DNA of 11,010 nt. It comes from Bacilli bacterium. Lineage in GTDB: Bacteria; Bacillota_I; Bacilli_A; RF39; UBA660. The translations under genes and the position numbers were made by a program. Shown here piece after piece: positions 7,423 through 11,010 of this stretch. Every line of letters begins with the position of its first letter. The first letter of the stretch is position 1. The stretch lies in the NCBI GenBank assembly GCA_900758895.1, contig CAAETG010000087.1, forward strand, positions 1-11,010, given 5' to 3'. The notes beneath the pieces were generated by a model that saw only the letters and a program-made list of their open reading frames with translations, was not told where the DNA came from and did not search any database.

Positions 7423-8511
7423 ATGAATGATGCTATTTTTTCTCAGATTGATTTTGGCCCATTAAAGGAATTTATTGATATTGATGATATTACCGATATT
7501 TCCTATACCAATGGGGGACAAATTTGGCTTAAAAGTTTATCTAAAGGTGTGTATCGGGTTGAAAGACCAGAAATTAACAATGCTTTAATTGAAAAACTTG
7601 CTTTCCAATGTTCTAATGTTATGGGAAAAACATTCAATATGGCACATCCTTTTTTAGATGCCGAATCAACTGAATTACGTCTTAACTTTGTTCATGACTC
7701 AATTGCAACGAATGGAGTTGCGTTAGTTATTCGTAAAACACCAGCAAAGATACGTCTTAATCGAGATAAATTGATCAAAGAAGAGTATGTTAGTGCTGAT
7801 TTACTTGATTTTCTCTTAAATTGTGTTCAAGGGCATGCCAATATTATTGTTAGTGGAGAAACTGGTAGTGGTAAAACAGAGCTTGTTAAATATTTAGCTA
7901 GTACAACGAAAGAAAATGAAAAAATTATTACCATTGAAGATACCTTGGAGTTACACTTAGACCGAATATTTCCTCATCGTGATATTGTTGCCATGAAAAC
8001 AAATAATATTGCTAGTTATTCAGATGTTTTGGTTACTTGTATGAGGCAGAATCCAATATGGATACTACTATCCGAGGTACGTAGTGCGGAAGCAGTTATG
8101 GCTGTTCGTAACTCAATTTCTTCTGGACACCATATTATTTCAACTATTCACTCGGATAAAGCAGCATTAATACCAATGCGTATGTATAGTTTGATTGAAT
8201 CTAATATTGATGTTGAACAATTTATTACGACAATTCATCGTTATGTACAAATTGGTATTTATGTTAAAGGATATATGAGTGCTAAGTTGGGTAGATTTCA
8301 AAGAGAGATTATGGAGATTTGTGAATTTTATGTTGATGATGATAATAAACCACAAGTTAATACAATCTATCAGAAAACATTAGATGGAAGATTTACTTTA
8401 AATAATCCAACAAAACATTTAAGAGATTATTTAGCTATTCAAGGGGTTATTTTGGATGAAGATTTATTTCATTTGAATGATAAAAAACAAGAGACAATTG
8501 AAACTTTATAA
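7423..8511 (+). CDS. cpaF: CpaF/TadA-type secretion ATPase
   Basis: 362 residues of the VirB11/GspE secretion ATPase superfamily, closest in layout to CpaF/TadA. Visible motifs in order are Walker A G145-E-T-G-S-G-K-T152; an Asp box I171-E-D-T-L-E-L177; a Walker B region I212-W-I-L-L-S-E-V-R220 with the catalytic Glu at 218; and a His box S234-G-H-H...S-T-I-H243. Residues 1-140 are the N-terminal domain. In family knowledge the hexamer hydrolyses ATP at the inner membrane face and drives the TadB/TadC platform to add or remove pilin. It is shorter than typical CpaF (about 430-480 residues), mainly at the N-terminus. The usual G-E-V-R-G-G-E-A is S-E-V-R-S-A-E-A here, so both glycines flanking E-V-R are replaced by serine. 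The last 16 bases before the next start hold that gene's ribosome site. This is the surest call in the window. Confidence 0.93.
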   Translation: MNDAIFSQIDFGPLKEFIDIDDITDISYTNGGQIWLKSLSKGVYRVERPEINNALIEKLAFQCSNVMGKTFNMAHPFLDAESTELRLNFVHDSIATNGVALVIRKTPAKIRLNRDKLIKEEYVSADLLDFLLNCVQGHANIIVSGETGSGKTELVKYLASTTKENEKIITIEDTLELHLDRIFPHRDIVAMKTNNIASYSDVLVTCMRQNPIWILLSEVRSAEAVMAVRNSISSGHHIISTIHSDKAALIPMRMYSLIESNIDVEQFITTIHRYVQIGIYVKGYMSAKLGRFQREIMEICEFYVDDDNKPQVNTIYQKTLDGRFTLNNPTKHLRDYLAIQGVILDEDLFHLNDKKQETIETL

Positions 8512-8512
8512 A

Positions 8513-8520
8513 AGGGAGGG
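8513..8520 (+). promoter_or_regulatory. Ribosome binding site supporting a GTG start
   Basis: AGGGAGGG lies six bases before GTG 8527. No nearby in-frame ATG is preceded by a comparable site, and starting at GTG keeps the N-terminal membrane helix. Confidence 0.65.
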
Positions 8521-8526
8521 AAAAAA

Positions 8527-9423
8527 GTGGAATTTGTAATCATATTTCTAATCGCAATATTTATTATTATTTATCGAAAGAATGATGGAACAGAAACCTT
8601 TTATAAGTTTATGAAGTCACAATTTAGTGTTGTGTATGAGAAGTATGCTCCTTATAGCTATCGAACTATCAGTGCTAAAATGAAGGAATTAAAGCAGGAA
8701 TATACAGTTAAAGATTATGCTTTACAAATTGTTGTAATTGGTGGTATTGCTGCGGCTATTTCATATCTTTATTTTTACAATTTAATTGTTGTAATTATTT
8801 ATACAGCGATTGCTATTGCTTTTATTCCTTATCTTGCATTCTTACGAAGTAAGAGACTTTATAGTGAATATATATTTGAACAAATTCAAATTTATACTAC
8901 CAATGTTATTATGGAATTTAATACAACGCAGAGTTTTGTTAAGTCTTTGGAAGGTGTAAGAGACTCTGGTATTTTGGAAGATCCAGTCTTAGAAGATGTA
9001 AAAACAATGATTAATATGTCCTATCAAAATGGTACGATTGATGAATCCATTGAGTATTTTAATCAAAAGTATCCTTATTATATGGTTAAAAATATGCATC
9101 AACTTTTCTTACAAATTACTAAAGAGGGTGCAAAGGATTCTGGTGAAGCACTTGAAAATATGAGTATGGATATCGATGCTCTTGTAGAAGGAGTTTATCG
9201 AGATCAAATGGATCGTAAACAATTCCATACGAAATTTATTACGTTTGCTATGGTGTTATTTTTACTAGTTTTAGTAATGCAAGTGTTACTGGGAAAAGAA
9301 AGTTATTTACAGCTTCTTGATTTATGGTATGTTCATATTGTTTTACACGCAATTATTATCATCAATTGTTATTTCTTACTCAGTGGAGAAAAATATTATA
9401 ATGATAATGTGGGGGTAGAGTGA
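8527..9423 (+). CDS. tadB: TadB-like platform membrane protein (GspF superfamily)
   Basis: 298 residues with the topology of a Tad platform protein: an N-terminal helix (3-16), a basic cytoplasmic linker, two helices (about 65-83 and 88-107), a cytoplasmic helical domain (about 108-240) and two C-terminal helices (about 240-257 and 268-286). In the cytoplasmic domain a stretch with N-G-T-I-D-E-S and later G-A-K-D-S-G-E-A-L resembles the T2SSF fold shared by TadB, TadC and GspF. Such proteins sit in the inner membrane, bind the ATPase and extract pilins. The start is GTG. It follows the ATPase gene by 15 bases and precedes a second platform gene by one base, the usual TadA-TadB-TadC order. B versus C is assigned by order only, not by sequence. 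Confidence 0.8.
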   Translation: MEFVIIFLIAIFIIIYRKNDGTETFYKFMKSQFSVVYEKYAPYSYRTISAKMKELKQEYTVKDYALQIVVIGGIAAAISYLYFYNLIVVIIYTAIAIAFIPYLAFLRSKRLYSEYIFEQIQIYTTNVIMEFNTTQSFVKSLEGVRDSGILEDPVLEDVKTMINMSYQNGTIDESIEYFNQKYPYYMVKNMHQLFLQITKEGAKDSGEALENMSMDIDALVEGVYRDQMDRKQFHTKFITFAMVLFLLVLVMQVLLGKESYLQLLDLWYVHIVLHAIIIINCYFLLSGEKYYNDNVGVE

Positions 9424-9424
9424 T

Positions 9425-10213
9425 ATGCAAATAGAAATCGCAATATTGGCTGTTATTATTTTCTTTGTACTAACTTATAGTGGTAGAATTAGTATTAATA
9501 AGTTAGTAGCAGATAATGAAATGTATTTAAGAAGATTAAAAGAAAGTGATTGGGACTTTTATGTAAAAGCAAAATATGGTGATTCTGTTAATCCGGACTT
9601 GCTCTTTAATAAAAGAATTCGGAATACTTTAATTGTTACGGTATTGGTATTTTGTTTACTTATTTCTAATATGTCTTATGTTTATGCACTTGTTTGTATT
9701 GTTGTAGGATTTGCTTTCTTTAAATTAGATTATATTAATTTAAGAAATTATTATAAAAGACATTTACATGAAATTGATACGATGCTTCCTTATTATTTGA
9801 AGGGATTAGAAATTTTAATTCAACATTATACGGTACCGGTAGCGATTGGTAAATCTTTAGAAGATGCACCAGAAATTTTTAAAGATGGTTTAAAAGAGTT
9901 AATTAATGCTATCAATGCTGGTGATGATACGATTGAACCATATATGGAATTTGCAAGACAATATCCAGTAAGAGATTCGATGAGAATGATGCGTTTACTT
10001 TATCGTTTAAGTTTAGGTAGACAAGAGAGAAAACAAGAACAATTACTTGCATTTTCTAAAACTATTTCTAACTTACAACAAAAAGCAAGAGAGACAAAAT
10101 ATAAGAATCGTCTTGATAAGATGGAAAGTAAAACAATGAGTATGCTTATTACAACCGGTTTAGGTGTTATGGTTTTATTAATATTTGCAGTGTTGCTGCT
10201 TATGAATATTTAG
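9425..10213 (+). CDS. tadC: TadC-like platform membrane protein (GspF superfamily)
   Basis: 262 residues, a second platform-type protein: an N-terminal helix (3-18), a charged linker, a hydrophobic pair (about 67-104), a cytoplasmic helical domain (about 105-235) and a C-terminal helix (about 239-261). The cytoplasmic part holds P-Y-Y-L-K-G-L-E (near 118) and a basic, Gln-rich helix (R-Q-E-R-K-Q-E-Q). The last 60 residues, which cross back into the membrane, resemble the end of a T2SSF domain. It should pair with the preceding protein to form the membrane platform turned by the ATPase. The start is one base after the previous stop, with a GGGGG/GAG-rich ribosome site inside the upstream gene, so the two are translationally coupled. 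It ends the main run; 90 bases follow before the next gene's start. Confidence 0.78.
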   Translation: MQIEIAILAVIIFFVLTYSGRISINKLVADNEMYLRRLKESDWDFYVKAKYGDSVNPDLLFNKRIRNTLIVTVLVFCLLISNMSYVYALVCIVVGFAFFKLDYINLRNYYKRHLHEIDTMLPYYLKGLEILIQHYTVPVAIGKSLEDAPEIFKDGLKELINAINAGDDTIEPYMEFARQYPVRDSMRMMRLLYRLSLGRQERKQEQLLAFSKTISNLQQKARETKYKNRLDKMESKTMSMLITTGLGVMVLLIFAVLLLMNI

Positions 10214-10243
10214 TTGAAATTTGACATAAAAAAGCGTAAAAAC

Positions 10244-10272
10244 TTGACAATATACATAATTTAAGATAAAAT
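10244..10272 (+). promoter_or_regulatory. Internal promoter for the two-helix pilin-like gene
   Basis: A perfect TTGACA (10244-10249), a 17-base spacer and TAAAAT (10267-10272). Transcription would start near 10279, about 25 bases before ATG 10304. No terminator separates it from the operon upstream, so the gene is likely read from both promoters, as expected for a subunit needed in excess. Another TTGACA at 10221-10226 has no -10 at the right distance. Confidence 0.75.
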
Positions 10273-10289
10273 GAATATAGATTTAGAAA

Positions 10290-10295
10290 GAGAGG
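10290..10295 (+). promoter_or_regulatory. Ribosome binding site that sets the pilin-like start
   Basis: GAGAGG lies eight bases before ATG 10304. The in-frame ATG at 10271 overlaps the -10 box and is upstream of the expected transcription start, so it is not used by this promoter. Confidence 0.6.
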
Positions 10296-10303
10296 AATTT
10301 TAT

Positions 10304-10669
10304 ATGTTAATAATGGATCCTTCTATTTGTTCATCTTTAGCTCCAATTTGGCAAATTATTGGATGGGTTTTATGGGTATTTAAAATTGCAATTCCAATTG
10401 TAATTATCGTATTTGGTATGATTGACTTAGGAAAGGCTGTTGTAGCAAGTAAAGACGATGAAATTAAAAAATCTGTAAAATCTTTAGTTATGAGAGCGAT
10501 TGCAGGAATTGTTATTTTCTTTATTCCAACTTTAATCGGAGCAATTTTCAGTTTAGTTGGTGAATTTAGAGATGATACTGCTTATAAGAACGAGTATAAA
10601 ATTTGTAGTGAATGTATAACACATCCTGGTGATAATACTTGTGAAGATGCAGTAGAAGCTGCTAGTTAA
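10304..10669 (+). CDS. Small two-helix membrane protein, VirB2/TrbC-like topology, candidate filament subunit
   Basis: 121 residues from the ATG at 10304. It has two hydrophobic helices (about 17-40 and 62-86) joined by a basic loop (K44, K50, K55, K56, K59, R64), which by the positive-inside rule faces the cytoplasm with both ends outside. C9 lies before the first helix and C101, C104 and C113 after the second, all on the outer side, so disulfides are possible. K27 within helix 1 is unusual. The helix-basic loop-helix layout matches VirB2/TrbC-type pilins, but I see no clear family signature. It lacks a type IV prepilin cleavage site. It is the last gene of the locus, with its own strong promoter and a strong terminator, fitting an abundant subunit of the Tad-like machine. 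An accessory membrane protein is an alternative. Confidence 0.7.
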   Translation: MLIMDPSICSSLAPIWQIIGWVLWVFKIAIPIVIIVFGMIDLGKAVVASKDDEIKKSVKSLVMRAIAGIVIFFIPTLIGAIFSLVGEFRDDTAYKNEYKICSECITHPGDNTCEDAVEAAS

Positions 10670-10682
10670 TAAATAGATTTTG

Positions 10683-10714
10683 AGAATGATTGAGAATAAT
10701 CATTCTTTTTTTTT
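10683..10714 (+). terminator. Strong intrinsic terminator of the locus
   Basis: A perfect 9-bp stem (10683-10691 with 10698-10706) and a 6-base loop are followed directly by nine Ts (10706-10714). It closes the pilus locus. Confidence 0.88.
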
Positions 10715-10799
10715 GTTCTAAAAATTTTCAAGGTGTTTTCCACGGTTCGACAAAGTTCGCATTCTATCTGTGTTACGCTTAAACTAATTCTTTCTAGTT

Positions 10800-10807
10800 A
10801 GGGGTGA
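10800..10807 (+). promoter_or_regulatory. Ribosome binding site supporting a TTG start
   Basis: AGGGGTGA lies six bases before TTG 10814. Its TGA is an in-frame stop, so the gene cannot begin further upstream, and no ATG follows in frame in the visible part. Confidence 0.6.
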
Positions 10808-10813
10808 TATCGA

Positions 10814-11010
10814 TTGAAAACGAAAGAATTTGTCGGATTAACAGATGACCTAGTATTTAAACATGTATTTAGTAAGAAGGAGATTTTGGTTGATTTTTTA
10901 AATTCTTATTATGACTTTTTTCATGAAAAGAAAAGAGTGGTAGAAGTAAAGGCAAGTACGGATGATCCAATTAAAGGAAATAAGAGAAAACATAAAGTAT
11001 ATTATGGAGA
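10814..11010 (+). CDS. Rpn/PD-(D/E)XK-family putative nuclease/transposase, N-terminal part
   Basis: The first 65 codons of a gene that runs off the right end, starting at TTG with AGGGGTGA six bases before it; an in-frame stop at 10805-10807 rules out an earlier start. The opening contains T-D-D-L-V-F-K-H-V-F, followed by a helix with V-D-F-L-N. This matches the start of the Rpn family (PDDEXK_2 group), in which D-x-x-F-K-x-x-F near the N-terminus is followed by L-x-x-F-L-N. Family members are DNA nucleases that promote RecA-independent recombination, and many are annotated as transposases. The catalytic D/ExK motif would lie beyond the window, so activity cannot be judged. It lies after the locus terminator and is a separate unit. 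It may be a family copy spread through this genome, as is common for Rpn genes. Confidence 0.75.
   Translation, partial: MKTKEFVGLTDDLVFKHVFSKKEILVDFLNSYYDFFHEKKRVVEVKASTDDPIKGNKRKHKVYYG

Noticed and set aside
8167..8355. Minus-strand open frame of 62 codons within the ATPase gene
   Set aside because: Antisense to a clearly coding region with recognisable ATPase motifs; Asn/Ile-rich shadow.
10221..10226. Additional TTGACA upstream of the pilin-like gene
   Set aside because: At the 17-base spacing the -10 position is occupied by the second TTGACA, so there is no usable -10.
10740..10765. GGTTCGA stretch resembling a tRNA T-loop
   Set aside because: No acceptor, D or anticodon stems can be built around it, and no CCA end follows.
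1..11010. UGA read as Trp (mycoplasma code)
   Set aside because: All genes use TGG for Trp, and UGA ends the genes at 2435 and 9423 at sensible positions.
1..11010. CRISPR array, insertion sequence ends or phage attachment site
   Set aside because: No regularly spaced repeats, terminal inverted repeats with a transposase, or integrase gene are visible; the only mobile-type hint is the Rpn-family start at the right edge.

Overview
The window looks like a chromosomal stretch from a low-GC (about 30% by eye), host-associated member of the Firmicutes/Bacilli, most like the uncultured gut lineages near RF39 and the Mollicutes. The signs are strongly A/T-biased codons, AGGAGG-type ribosome sites, sigma-A-like promoters, U-tailed terminators, signal peptides and no outer-membrane components. 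UGA is a stop (it ends the genes at 2435 and 9423) and Trp is TGG, so this is not the mycoplasma code. The lineage is inferred from style only.

Layout. Positions 1-133 hold an upstream hairpin and a probable promoter. 134-1579 encodes a polytopic transporter of the YfcC/DcuC type, closed by a terminator. A very good promoter (1614-1642) then starts a co-directional run of seven tightly packed genes, 1668-10213. In order these are: a secreted single-pass membrane protein; a giant secreted Cys-rich protein with a likely internal thioester (TQXA-type) adhesin domain; a small one-helix membrane protein; a CpaB/RcpC-like SAF protein; a CpaF/TadA-type secretion ATPase; and two GspF/TadB/TadC-like platform proteins. 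An eighth gene (10304-10669) has its own TTGACA-17-TAAAAT promoter. It encodes a small two-helix protein with VirB2/TrbC-like topology and is closed by a strong terminator (10683-10714). The window ends inside a TTG-started gene for an Rpn/PD-(D/E)XK-family protein.

How it may work together. The ATPase, the two platform proteins and the CpaB-like protein form the core of a Tad-type (archaeal-derived type IV filament) machine built for a single-membrane cell. No secretin, Flp prepilin, prepilin peptidase or TadZ is visible here. The filament subunit may be the 121-aa two-helix protein or the 138-aa one-helix protein. The large thioester protein has a signal peptide but no LPXTG motif and no C-terminal anchor. 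It could be a covalent host- or mucus-binding adhesin held by the pilus or by the ATGA-coupled membrane protein encoded just before it. The thioester adhesin plus minimal Tad-like machine is the most interesting feature. Its function is inferred, not shown.
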